Assembly: GCA_016176845.1 (NCBI GenBank) | Contig: JACOWJ010000036.1 | Location: 1-38,968, forward strand | Reading direction: 5' to 3' | From: Nitrospinota bacterium | Lineage (GTDB): Bacteria > 2-12-FULL-45-22 > JACOWJ01 | DNA: 38,968 bases | Shown here: positions 5,457 through 13,497 of the stretch, one piece after another | Layout: each line of letters opens with the position of its first letter | Position numbering within the stretch: position 1 is the stretch's first letter | Notes under the pieces: generated by a model | What the model was told of the DNA's origin: nothing | The model's input: the letters and a program-made list of their open reading frames with translations, nothing else | The model's database searches: none | Made by a program: the position numbers and the translations under genes

Positions 5457-7427
5457 GTGGTCAAGACTGCCATTATCGGGAATGGGCAGGAGAGGATCTG
5501 GCTGAAAGCATTATCCAGGATCAGGACGGTCAAAGTGATCGGGGTTGCCAGTCTGAACAGATGTCCGGAGGACTTCCAATCCTCGGAGGGGATATCGGAG
5601 GGGATAAAGATCTTTACTGCGATCGATTACCTGGACCTATTGGGGCTAGAGGGGTTGGAATTGGTGATCGATCTTACCGGCAACGAATCCGTGAGCCTGC
5701 AACTGCATCAACGCAAACCCCCGGAGGTCGTTCTGATCGACGGGGTCTGCACCCAGGTGCTGGGGGATCTGTTGGAAGAAAAGAGCCGGGAATGGGAGGA
5801 AGCCCGGGGGCTCCTGGATCAATACCGGATCATTTACGACCTCAGCTTGAGTCTCTCCTCGAAAGAGAATATCGGAGAGGTGATGGAGGCGATCGTTGAC
5901 CATGCGCTCACGGTAACCCATAGTCCTGCCGGGAGCCTGGCCATTTTCGACGAGGAGACCGGGGAGATGCGCTTCGGTGCAGTGGAGGGCTTCAGCCCTC
6001 GGTTCTCTCACGCCTATCGATGGCGGCTACGAGAGGGGGGGCTGACCTCCTTCATCCTGAAGAGCAAGGGGCCTCTGTCCATTCCCGATATCCGGAGCTA
6101 TCCGGGGTTCGACAACCCGGTGATGATCGAGGAGGGGATTCGGGCCTTAGCCGCTGTGCCGCTGTTGGTGGAGAAGGAGGTGGTAGGCGTCCTTTACGTG
6201 GATGACTTCGTTCCCCGGGAGTTCAGCCCGCAGGAGCTCTCTGTCCTCTCCCTTCTCTCGGTCCATGCGGCCGTGGCCCTCAAAAAGGCCAGGGTGATCG
6301 AGCAAAGCTGGCGGATGGCCACCACCGACGCCCTCACTGGCCTGTATAACTATTACTATTTCCAGGAGCGCTTGGAGGACGAACTGAAGAGGGCGTTTCA
6401 TGCGCAGAAGCCCCTCTCCTTGATCTTTTGCGACCTGGATTCCTTCAAGAAGTTCAACGACCGCTATGGGCATACGGCCGGCAATATGGCCCTGAAAGAG
6501 GTATCCAGGATCATCAAAGAGTGCAAGCGGCGGATCGACATCGCCGCTCGTTACGGGGGCGAGGAGCTGGTGCTCATCCTGCCGGATACCGATGACCAGA
6601 ACGCCCAAGTGGTTGCTGAAAGGATCCGGCGGGAGATCGCAGGCTTCTCTTTTGATACCGGCCGCCCCGGGGGGGCTCCCATCACGCTCAGTATAGGCAT
6701 CGCCTCCTATCCTCAGGACGCTCAGCATAAGCAACCCCTGATCGATAAGGCGGACTGGGCCATGTATTACGCCAAAAGGAAGGGAGGGAATCAGGTCCGC
6801 CGATTCAATGTCGAGAAGGAGAAGTTTGATGATTTCGCCCCCAAAAAGCTGCTGCACGAGGAGCTCTATCCGAATGCGGTCCTGGCCGTGATCGCCGCCG
6901 CAGATGCCAAGGATGCCTATACCCATGACCATTCAGAATCGGTGGCTCGTTATGCCTCTTCCATTGCCCGGGCCTTGGGATTGTCGGAGACCCAGGCCCG
7001 GATGGTGAGCATCGCCGGGCTCCTGCACGATGGGGGGAAGATTGGGATTCCCGATGCCATCCTGCATAAGAAGGAGAAATTGGAGGAGGAGGAGTGGAAG
7101 ATGATCCGGACCCATCCCACGATGGGAGAGGCGATCCTGAAGCATATCGATACCCTCGATAGGGTCCTTCCCATCATCCGCCACCATCACGAGGATTACG
7201 AGGGTGGGGGCTACCCGGATGGGATCTGCCAGGAGGAGATCCCATTAGAGGCGCGCATTCTCCGGGTAGCGGATGCCTATGACGCCATGATTTCTCCACG
7301 GCCCTACCGGCGGCTTTTGAGCCAGCAGGAGGCCATCGCCGAGCTCAGGGCCGGCGCTGGGAAACAGTTCGACCCACAGGTGGTTGACGCCTTTGTCCGG
7401 CTGCTGGAAGCAGCAGATAAGGGTTAG
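5457..7427 (+). CDS. Rossmann-GAF-GGDEF-HD-GYP bifunctional c-di-GMP protein
   Basis: 656 residues. Residues 1-100 resemble an NAD-binding Rossmann half-domain (TAIIGNGQERIWLKAL, then KVIGVASLNR), with a short helix at 105-125. A GAF sensor is at 126-278. A GGDEF diguanylate cyclase is at 285-450, with active site GGEEL (367-371) and an inhibitory site RRID (R358, D361) exactly five residues upstream. An HD-GYP phosphodiesterase is at 470-655, with HD at 524-525 (HDGGKIGIPD), HHHEDYEGGGYPDG (576-589) and DAYDAM (607-611). Synthesis and hydrolysis of c-di-GMP both look possible. The start is GTG at 5457 after GAGGAGAGAGG. No membrane segment is visible. It is a stand-alone gene, convergent with tldE at 6-nt spacing. 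Confidence 0.9.
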   Translation: MVKTAIIGNGQERIWLKALSRIRTVKVIGVASLNRCPEDFQSSEGISEGIKIFTAIDYLDLLGLEGLELVIDLTGNESVSLQLHQRKPPEVVLIDGVCTQVLGDLLEEKSREWEEARGLLDQYRIIYDLSLSLSSKENIGEVMEAIVDHALTVTHSPAGSLAIFDEETGEMRFGAVEGFSPRFSHAYRWRLREGGLTSFILKSKGPLSIPDIRSYPGFDNPVMIEEGIRALAAVPLLVEKEVVGVLYVDDFVPREFSPQELSVLSLLSVHAAVALKKARVIEQSWRMATTDALTGLYNYYYFQERLEDELKRAFHAQKPLSLIFCDLDSFKKFNDRYGHTAGNMALKEVSRIIKECKRRIDIAARYGGEELVLILPDTDDQNAQVVAERIRREIAGFSFDTGRPGGAPITLSIGIASYPQDAQHKQPLIDKADWAMYYAKRKGGNQVRRFNVEKEKFDDFAPKKLLHEELYPNAVLAVIAAADAKDAYTHDHSESVARYASSIARALGLSETQARMVSIAGLLHDGGKIGIPDAILHKKEKLEEEEWKMIRTHPTMGEAILKHIDTLDRVLPIIRHHHEDYEGGGYPDGICQEEIPLEARILRVADAYDAMISPRPYRRLLSQQEAIAELRAGAGKQFDPQVVDAFVRLLEAADKG

Positions 7428-7433
7428 GGGTTA

Positions 7434-8987
7434 TCAAATCTCTTCCATGAAAGAGGCGATCTCGTTCAGCCGCACCCCCTCAACGGCGACCTCGGGGGTG
7501 TAGACCACCTCGTCGGCCGCCCAGACCAACGTCCCCTTTTTCTCCCGGCCGATCCCGAGGATATGGTTGAGCACCCGATGGATATTGTCGTTGATCCGGA
7601 CGGTGTTGGGCTTCAGGGGAGCCATGATCTGTCCCCCTTTCACGATATAGGAATCCCCGACCACCGTGCAGGTGAAGTCTCCAGCCCTCAAGCCATTGAT
7701 GGGATAGGTGTACCAGATCCTCCCGATATAGATCCCATCTCCGATCCTCCGCAGCAGCTCCTCCAGCGGGCACTCCTCCATCCCCTCCACGATCACGTTG
7801 GTGGGAGCGATACCCGGCTGCGCATCGAAGCTGCGTCCGCCTCCCTGGGCAAACCGGAAGCCATTCCTGGGCGTCAGGGCCATCCGGTGCTCCGTCGGGT
7901 CCACCCCCAGCTTCTCCTTGGCCTGGGGGTCCCGGAGGATCCTCTGGGTCTCATAGTCATTGGATAGCAGGCCTACCAGGACTCCATGGTGGATCAGGTT
8001 CGTCCTGCCGGTGGGCAAGCCTTCACAGGTGATCCCCTTGCTCCCCATCAGGCCGGGTCGGGCGCCGTCGTCATAGATGGTCAACTTCTCCGAGGCCACC
8101 TGCCGGCCAAATTTTCCCAGGAAGGTGGAGCTGGTCGCGTAAAAGTGGTCCAGGCTGAGGCTGGGCAGCACCAGGTTGTTCAACAGGTCGGTCAGCGGCT
8201 GCGGGCCGAAGATCACCCGGTACTCGCCATCCTGGATGCGCCGGCCATCGATCGCCTGGATGGCGTTGCGGGCCGCCTCGCTGCCCGCCTCTCCGGTGAA
8301 GCCCTGGAGGTGCGTCCCCGTGCCCCAGCTGCTCCCCTTCGATTCTTTTGCCTCCGCCATCGAGGTGATGAAGGCCATGATGAGCGTGGACTCGTCTGTC
8401 TGAACGGGCAACTGGTAAGAACCGGTGGCGATCCTCTCCTGGAGAACGGTGACATCCCCCCCCACGATCAGGCCCAGGCGCCGGAGCTCTGCGGGCCCTC
8501 CGGCCAGGGAAAGCAGCTTCTCCGAACGGGAGAAGGTCTCCAGGGCTCCATGGATCACCTTCCAGCCGGCCCCGACCAGGTCAGGGTCCTGCAGCGCCAT
8601 CAACTGGGGGTCGTGATAGTCCCGGAGGGTCCTCTGCTCGATCGAAGGCGCCGGGAGGGAGACAAACTCCGGGTCCGCCACCGCCCCCTGGCGGGCCTTC
8701 TCCAGGGCACTCTGGATTCCTTCCAGGGAGAGATCGCTCGGTTCGCTGCCGACCCCGATCTTGATGCCCTCAGGGGTCTGGAAGACGGCCCGAATGCCGA
8801 TCCCATAAGATTCAGTGGATTTGGGCTCCTCGACCCCATTGCAGGGGATGTGGGAGGTGTAGTTGAGCCGGGTGAGCAGCATCCCATTGCTGGCCACGAA
8901 GACCTCGGCCTCCCGGATGTCGAGGATGGTCTTCAGGTACTCCAATCCTCGATGAACCGCTTCCGTTAATGATCTCAGGTCGATCAT
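7434..8987 (-). CDS. pmbA: TldE/PmbA-family subunit of the TldD/TldE protease
   Basis: 517 residues of the TldD/PmbA fold. The middle GEYRVIFGPQPLTDLLNNLV segment (near 245) matches the PmbA 'viFaPe' region, and no HExxxH motif is present, so this is the non-catalytic TldE partner. The C-terminal half has the conserved GLPTGRTNLIHHGVL...TPRNGFRFAQGG stretch. In E. coli the TldD/TldE heterodimer degrades unfolded peptides and trims peptide antibiotics and toxins such as microcin B17 and CcdA. ATG at 8987 follows GAGGAGGGG. It is downstream of tldD on the same strand, separated by the dispersed repeat at 9009-9127. The pair is slightly longer than the E. coli proteins (about 450-480 residues). 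Confidence 0.85.
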   Translation of the reverse strand: MIDLRSLTEAVHRGLEYLKTILDIREAEVFVASNGMLLTRLNYTSHIPCNGVEEPKSTESYGIGIRAVFQTPEGIKIGVGSEPSDLSLEGIQSALEKARQGAVADPEFVSLPAPSIEQRTLRDYHDPQLMALQDPDLVGAGWKVIHGALETFSRSEKLLSLAGGPAELRRLGLIVGGDVTVLQERIATGSYQLPVQTDESTLIMAFITSMAEAKESKGSSWGTGTHLQGFTGEAGSEAARNAIQAIDGRRIQDGEYRVIFGPQPLTDLLNNLVLPSLSLDHFYATSSTFLGKFGRQVASEKLTIYDDGARPGLMGSKGITCEGLPTGRTNLIHHGVLVGLLSNDYETQRILRDPQAKEKLGVDPTEHRMALTPRNGFRFAQGGGRSFDAQPGIAPTNVIVEGMEECPLEELLRRIGDGIYIGRIWYTYPINGLRAGDFTCTVVGDSYIVKGGQIMAPLKPNTVRINDNIHRVLNHILGIGREKKGTLVWAADEVVYTPEVAVEGVRLNEIASFMEEI

Positions 8988-9008
8988 CTTTGCCCCTCCT
9001 CCTCTCAG

Positions 9009-9127
9009 CTCGAATCGTATAAGAATTTCCTTTTTAGACAGGATTTACGGGAAAGTTTTAAGTTTCAGGTTTTAAGTGTTAAGCAAGAGACCTAAAACTT
9101 AACACCTAAAACTTAAAACTTAGCTTG
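9009..9127 (-). repeat. 119-bp dispersed repeat, copy A (TTTTAGG hairpin + GGAAAT tail)
   Basis: On the minus strand this starts CAAGCTAAGTTTTAAG, folds through TTTTAGG/CCTAAAA arms, continues CGTAAATCCTGTCTAAAAAG and ends GGAAATTCTTATACGATTCG. It is nearly identical, about 94% by eye, to 31259-31376 on the plus strand. It fills the whole tldD-tldE gap, and its first bases supply the last two tldD codons and the TAA stop. Confidence 0.8.
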
Positions 9128-10694
9128 TAATCCCGGTAAGCCGGGCCCGGCTGCGCATGGTGGGCCCCCCATTGCCGAGCCTTTTGGTCTGCATGGGCTG
9201 CCCTTTGCCACAGTTGGGGATGGGGAACAGCTGAAAATCGTTGCCCACCGCGTCCACCTTCATCAGGTAGTCCTTGGTATCGGCCATGATGCCGCCGTTG
9301 GAAAAGAGTTGGCCCAGTTGCCCATGACGAATCTCGTAAACCTTCATGGCGGTGATCCTGAAATTCTCCCGGGATTCGGCGATGGAGGGGATGCGATGTC
9401 CCACCAGGTAGTAGCCATGATCGACCTCTCGGAGGATTTCTTGGGGATCACGCTCTCCGGGGGCGAAGACGGTGTTGGACATCCGGATCAGCGGGACCAC
9501 GGAGGCATCGTTGGCCTTGTAAGAGCCATTGGGCAGTTCGCCAAGGATGGCCGCTGTCTGGCGGCTGTTCATGAATCCCTTGAAGATGCCCTTTTCGATG
9601 TGCATCACCTTCCGGGCCGGGGTTCCCTCGTCGTCATACCGATAATGGCCGTACCCCGGCAGGGAGGGATCGGAGAAGGCGTTGACGAGAGGCGAGGCGA
9701 TCGGTTTGCCGATCTGGTTTTCCTCCAGGCTCCTCAGGAGCCAGGTGCGGCCGGCATAGGACGTCTCCATCTTCAGGGCCCGGTCGAGCTCCGTGGGGTG
9801 TCCGAGGATCTCGTGGACCTTCAGGGCGTTGTAATGGGGATTGGTCACCACCACCACCTCGTGATCCGTGGCCCTGAGGGGCGGGGAGTTGGACAGCTCC
9901 ACGGCGTCCCGGGCCAGGCCCAGGCAAAAGTCCATGAGGTTGGGGAAGCGGATCGACTCTTCTTGGACCCCCTGGGCGATCACCTCCCAGCCCCGCTGGT
10001 GGCCGATGTAATCGTAGAGCTCCTGGGGCTCCCCCCGGTCGCCCTGGGCGACGACGTAGAGCATGCCCTCCGTCAAGGCGAAGCTCTGATCGATATTCGC
10101 CCCCTCGGAGCTGCAGAACAGCTGTCGAATGAGCATCGTCTGGGTGGAGACGGCATTGAACTTGACCTGCAGATCGAGCCCCTTGACCGATCGAGAGGCC
10201 TCGGTGGTGGTTCGGACCATTTCATCCAGGGGGACCGTGCGGGGGTCCACCCGGTAGGTCGCCGGGACTACATCCTGGCAGACCTCGATGGGAGCCAGGG
10301 AGGCGTTATAGAGGGCCTCGCCCAGGGGCCCGAACCTCTCCCGGGCCGTCGATTTGCCCTCGGCGTTGGCCAGGGCCCGGCGATAGGCATGTTCCAACCC
10401 CTCCTCCAGCCTGCCTTTGAGCTGATCCAGGTCGGCGCTTCCCAGCCTCTGCCCGAAGTAGCCCGGTGCAACGCATCCTTCGCCGGCCAAGACCCTTACC
10501 CCAAAGGAGAAGCCGTAATCCGATCCGCTGAGCTTTTCGGACCCGTTCTCCGCTACGGCCCATCGCCCCTCATCGGCTTCGATCCGGATGTCGGCATAGC
10601 ACAGATATCGTAACCCCTTCGCGTGCTCCGTCACCCGGCTGTAAATCATCTCTTTGATCTCATCAATGATCCCTATGGTGATCCTTTTGCCCAT
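9120..10694 (-). CDS. tldD: TldD-family metalloprotease, catalytic subunit
   Basis: 524 residues with the TldD catalytic motif HExxxH at 294-299 (VHEILGHPTEL), which coordinates the active-site metal. The N-terminal domain spans about 1-250 and the C-terminal barrel the rest, ending NCGKGQPMQTKRLGNGGPT, close to the TldD consensus around the third metal ligand. It should cleave unfolded or small peptides inside the TldD/TldE chamber. ATG at 10694 follows AAGGAG at 7 nt. Translation ends ITS-stop where a dispersed repeat begins, so the repeat forms the 3' end of the gene. It is first in a two-gene unit with pmbA. Confidence 0.88.
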   Translation of the reverse strand: MGKRITIGIIDEIKEMIYSRVTEHAKGLRYLCYADIRIEADEGRWAVAENGSEKLSGSDYGFSFGVRVLAGEGCVAPGYFGQRLGSADLDQLKGRLEEGLEHAYRRALANAEGKSTARERFGPLGEALYNASLAPIEVCQDVVPATYRVDPRTVPLDEMVRTTTEASRSVKGLDLQVKFNAVSTQTMLIRQLFCSSEGANIDQSFALTEGMLYVVAQGDRGEPQELYDYIGHQRGWEVIAQGVQEESIRFPNLMDFCLGLARDAVELSNSPPLRATDHEVVVVTNPHYNALKVHEILGHPTELDRALKMETSYAGRTWLLRSLEENQIGKPIASPLVNAFSDPSLPGYGHYRYDDEGTPARKVMHIEKGIFKGFMNSRQTAAILGELPNGSYKANDASVVPLIRMSNTVFAPGERDPQEILREVDHGYYLVGHRIPSIAESRENFRITAMKVYEIRHGQLGQLFSNGGIMADTKDYLMKVDAVGNDFQLFPIPNCGKGQPMQTKRLGNGGPTMRSRARLTGITS

Positions 10695-10707
10695 CTCTTG
10701 CTCCTTC

Positions 10708-10762
10708 TAATTAGGGATTAGGGGCCAGGGGCTAGTGAGGAAGAACTTTTGCCAACCCCTAC
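10708..10762 (+). repeat. TTAGGG/CCCCTA hairpin with conserved loop (copy 2, degenerate)
   Basis: TTAGGGATTAGGGGCCAGGG is followed by GAGGAAGAACTTTTGCCA and CCCCTACG. The loop is the family's GAAGAAGAACTTTTGCTA with two changes; the right arm is short and no GGAAAT tail follows. Confidence 0.55.
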
Positions 10763-10850
10763 GCATACCTATGCGTTTATTCAAATGATAAAACCGTTCT
10801 GGGGATCTGTCCAGTTGTCCAGTTGCAACCATTCTCCGAGTCCCTTCAGA

Positions 10851-10880
10851 TTGACAAAAGGATAGCGATCCCACTATATT
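10851..10880 (+). promoter_or_regulatory. Candidate sigma-70 promoter upstream of the PHP gene
   Basis: TTGACA (10851-10856) lies 18 nt from TATATT (10875-10880): 6/6 and 5/6 consensus matches. It is about 110-125 nt upstream of the likely start of the PHP-domain gene, the only plus-strand gene nearby. Confidence 0.6.
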
Positions 10881-11002
10881 TGGATCTAGGGTCTATCCCA
10901 AGACCTCGCTCGGCTTCCCTTCTGCCTGAAAGAGCCCGAGGGGAAGAGAGGTTTGGGAATAGACAATTAAGAGGAGGATAGGCCTTCAATCTGACCAAAG
11001 CG

Positions 11003-12256
11003 GTGAAGAGTTGCTCGACCCGGGGGGTATCCGGGCCTTTCCCCCGGAGACATTTCTACCCAGGCTTCCTTGGGGTCCTCCTGGTCACAGGGTTGGTCCT
11101 GGCGGGCCAGGCCTGCCGCAGCCGGTGGCCTGGGCTGTCGGCCATCCCGCCCGAAGAAGGTCCCTCCAGCCTGGCAGGGTGGGGGTACCGGGATTATACT
11201 GGGGTAATTCATGTCCATACCGCCTATTCCCCGGACAGCCCGGGGCTCCTTTCAGAGGTGGCGGAGGCGGCCAACGATCGAGAGCTGGACTACGTGCTCA
11301 TCACCGATCATAATACGCTCCGAGGTCTGAAGGAGGGAAACGAAGGATGGTATGGAAGGGCTTTGCTCTTGATCGGCAGCGAGGTCAGCACCACGGATGG
11401 CCACTGCCTGGCTTTTGGGCTGCAGGACTTCTGGGGTGAGGAGAGGCCCGGGGGGAAGATGCCTCCCGAGAGGCTCTTCGAGTTGGCTAAAAGGCAAGGG
11501 GCCCTGCTCTTTATCGCCCATCCCACTCGCCCCAGCAATCCATGGCGCAACTGGGAGGTCTCCAGGGCCAACGGGCTGGAGGTTTACAACCTGGGGACCG
11601 ACCTGAAGCGGATGGTTCCTCTGATCCACCTCCAGGACCTCTTCTTCAGCATCTTTTTGCTCCGATTGGATATCTCCGGGCTGATCCGAAAGCCCGCGGA
11701 CACCCTGGCCCTTTGGGACGACCTGCTGATCCGAGGGAGGAGGATGGTAGGCATCGGGGGCGTGGATGCCCATGCCCGGGTGCGTCTCCTGGGGTGGGGG
11801 GTGGACTCTTATGCCCGCCTCTTCGGTATTCTCCAGACCCATCTCCTCTCGCAGAAGCAGCTCACGGGAAAGCTCCAGCCAGACAAAGCCCTGATCTATG
11901 AGGCTCTGGCTAAAGGCCATGCCTATCTCTCCTTTGGCCTCTGGGGAGACGCCACCGGCTTTGGCTTCTGGGCCCAGGCCGGGGAGAAGCTGAGGGGGGT
12001 CCTGGGGGACGAGGTAGACTGGGAACCGAACCTCAGGCTGGTTGTGGCCGCCCCCGAGGAAAGCAGGATCGTGCTCCTCCGGGATGGCGAGGAGATCGGG
12101 GAAGGGGCTGGGCCCCGGCGGGAGGCAAAGGCGGATCGCCCGGGCATCTATCGCGTAGAGATTTACCAGAAGGTGGGCTTCCGGTACAGGCTCTGGATAC
12201 TTTCCAATCCCATTTTCCTGAAGGAATCGGCGCCGCTATTGGCCGGGTTTCACTAA
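11003..12256 (+). CDS. Membrane-linked PHP-domain phosphoesterase
   Basis: 417 residues. An N-terminal hydrophobic segment (21-36) after RR looks like a signal or anchor, although AGQAC lacks a proper lipobox. The PHP metal centre is intact: HVH at 70-72, TDHN at 101-104, Glu127 in GSEVST, His173 in IAHP, and GGVDAHA near 252. PHP enzymes hydrolyse phosphoesters with a trinuclear metal site; the substrate is unknown. The location suggests an envelope or periplasmic role. The C-terminal 100 residues look like a beta-sandwich. The start is uncertain: GTG at 11003 is 24 nt from GAGGAGGA (10971-10978), while an in-frame CTG at 10991 sits at better spacing. Confidence 0.75.
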   Translation: MKSCSTRGVSGPFPRRHFYPGFLGVLLVTGLVLAGQACRSRWPGLSAIPPEEGPSSLAGWGYRDYTGVIHVHTAYSPDSPGLLSEVAEAANDRELDYVLITDHNTLRGLKEGNEGWYGRALLLIGSEVSTTDGHCLAFGLQDFWGEERPGGKMPPERLFELAKRQGALLFIAHPTRPSNPWRNWEVSRANGLEVYNLGTDLKRMVPLIHLQDLFFSIFLLRLDISGLIRKPADTLALWDDLLIRGRRMVGIGGVDAHARVRLLGWGVDSYARLFGILQTHLLSQKQLTGKLQPDKALIYEALAKGHAYLSFGLWGDATGFGFWAQAGEKLRGVLGDEVDWEPNLRLVVAAPEESRIVLLRDGEEIGEGAGPRREAKADRPGIYRVEIYQKVGFRYRLWILSNPIFLKESAPLLAGFH

Positions 12257-12277
12257 TTCAAAGGAATTTCCATTTTG

Positions 12278-12345
12278 GGATTGCTTCGTCGCTGGCGCTC
12301 CTCGCAATGACACGATAAAGTCATTGCGAGCGAAGCGAGCAATCT
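12278..12345. repeat. Inverted pair of GATTGCTTCG...CGCAATGAC REP-like sequences
   Basis: GGATTGCTTCGTCG...CTCGCAATGAC and then GTCATTGCGAGCGAAGCGAGC form an imperfect long hairpin. This is the common 'TCATTGCGAGCGAAGCGAAGCAATC' type of bacterial intergenic palindrome, split here in two strings. Just upstream, at 12259-12276, an inverted degenerate GGAAATTCC tail is visible. Confidence 0.6.
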
Positions 12346-12420
12346 AAGTCCGGTCGGAGAGGATAAGAGATGCTGCCTGGGTTCATTTTCATACCCCCTA
12401 TCGGGATCAGAACATAGCGC

Positions 12421-13497
12421 ATGGTCAAAGCCAATACGAAAAAGGTCGTGAGGCTTTCCCTCATCCTGCTAGCCATCTCCCTCGCCTCACTGGCCTCCAT
12501 CCGCCATTATCTGGGCAAAGACCAGGCCGAGAGGATCGTCATCACCGGCGTGGTGGACGCGACGCAAGTGGCCGTCAGCTCCAAGATCCAGGGGCGGATC
12601 GAGCGGCTTTTGGTGGATGAGGGGTCGGAGGTCAAGGGAGGAGATCCGATCGCCTTGATCGAATACGAGGAGCTCCAGAGGGAGGTAGATCGGCTGGAGG
12701 CGGAGGTCAAAGAGGCCGAGGCCCGGGTAAAGGAGGCCGAGGAGAGCTTGGAACAGGAGATGGCGACCGTGCCTCAGGAGATCGAGCAGGCCCGAGCGGC
12801 CCTTAGGGCCGCTGAGGCAGGAAGAGACGAGGCCCTGGCTCGGCAGGAAAGGGTCCACAAGGACCATGAGCGCATCACCAGCCTGGTGAGCCAGGGGATC
12901 CTCGCCGTTCAAGAACGGGATCGAGTAGAGGCCGATCTGAGAGTGGCCGAGGCCGCCGATCGATCCGCTATGCAGCAGGTCGAGGAGAAGAAGGCGGCCC
13001 TGGAGCTGGCCCTGGCCAATTCCCGAGAGATCGAGGTGAAGCGAAGCCGCCTCCGGGTGAGCGTGGCTCAAATGGAAAGCGCGCGGGCGGCTCGAGATAT
13101 CGCGCGGGTTCGCCTCGGTTACTCTCGGGTGCTTTCTCCCCTTTCCGGCCTGGTCTCCACCCGGATCTCCCGGCAGGGGGAAGTGGTCGGGGCGGGCTCT
13201 CCGATCGTCACGGTGGTAGATATCGAGCATGCCTGGGTTCGTGCTGAAGTTGAGGAGTCCTATATCGATCGGGTCCAGATCGGTCAGGAGTTGGAAGTGC
13301 TCCTTCCCTCAGGGAGGAAGGTTCGAGGGAGGGTGTTCTACAAGGGGGCAGAGGCGGGCTTCGCCACCGCCCGGGATGTGAGCCGTACCAAGCGGGATGT
13401 CAAGACCTTTGCGATTAAGGTGGCGGTGGATAACCGGGATCGGATCTTCTTCCCAGGAATGACGGCGGAGGTGGTCCTTTGGGTGCCATCGAAGTAG
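12421..13497 (+). CDS. HlyD-family periplasmic adaptor of an ABC exporter
   Basis: 358 residues with an N-terminal membrane anchor (9-27). A split lipoyl/barrel-sandwich domain follows: first half near 40-82 (VSSKIQGRIERLLVDEGSEV), second half near 240-280 (VLSPLSGLVSTRISRQGEVV). Between the halves is a long charged alpha-helical hairpin (80-220), and the C-terminal part is a beta-barrel. It resembles YbhG/EmrA adaptors that link an inner-membrane pump to an outer-membrane TolC-like channel. Its stop overlaps the start of the ABC ATPase gene by 19 nt, so all three genes form one exporter operon. No TolC homologue is in the window. The start at 12421 has no strong ribosome-binding site. Confidence 0.88.
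   Translation: MVKANTKKVVRLSLILLAISLASLASIRHYLGKDQAERIVITGVVDATQVAVSSKIQGRIERLLVDEGSEVKGGDPIALIEYEELQREVDRLEAEVKEAEARVKEAEESLEQEMATVPQEIEQARAALRAAEAGRDEALARQERVHKDHERITSLVSQGILAVQERDRVEADLRVAEAADRSAMQQVEEKKAALELALANSREIEVKRSRLRVSVAQMESARAARDIARVRLGYSRVLSPLSGLVSTRISRQGEVVGAGSPIVTVVDIEHAWVRAEVEESYIDRVQIGQELEVLLPSGRKVRGRVFYKGAEAGFATARDVSRTKRDVKTFAIKVAVDNRDRIFFPGMTAEVVLWVPSK

Noticed and set aside
7986-8969. 327-codon plus-strand frame antisense to pmbA
   Set aside because: A shadow of the TldE-type gene; no recognisable domain or ribosome-binding site.
9309-10613. 434-codon plus-strand frame antisense to tldD
   Set aside because: Its composition (Gly/Asp/His/Leu-rich) and lack of domains fit a shadow frame of a high-GC gene whose minus-strand product is clearly TldD.
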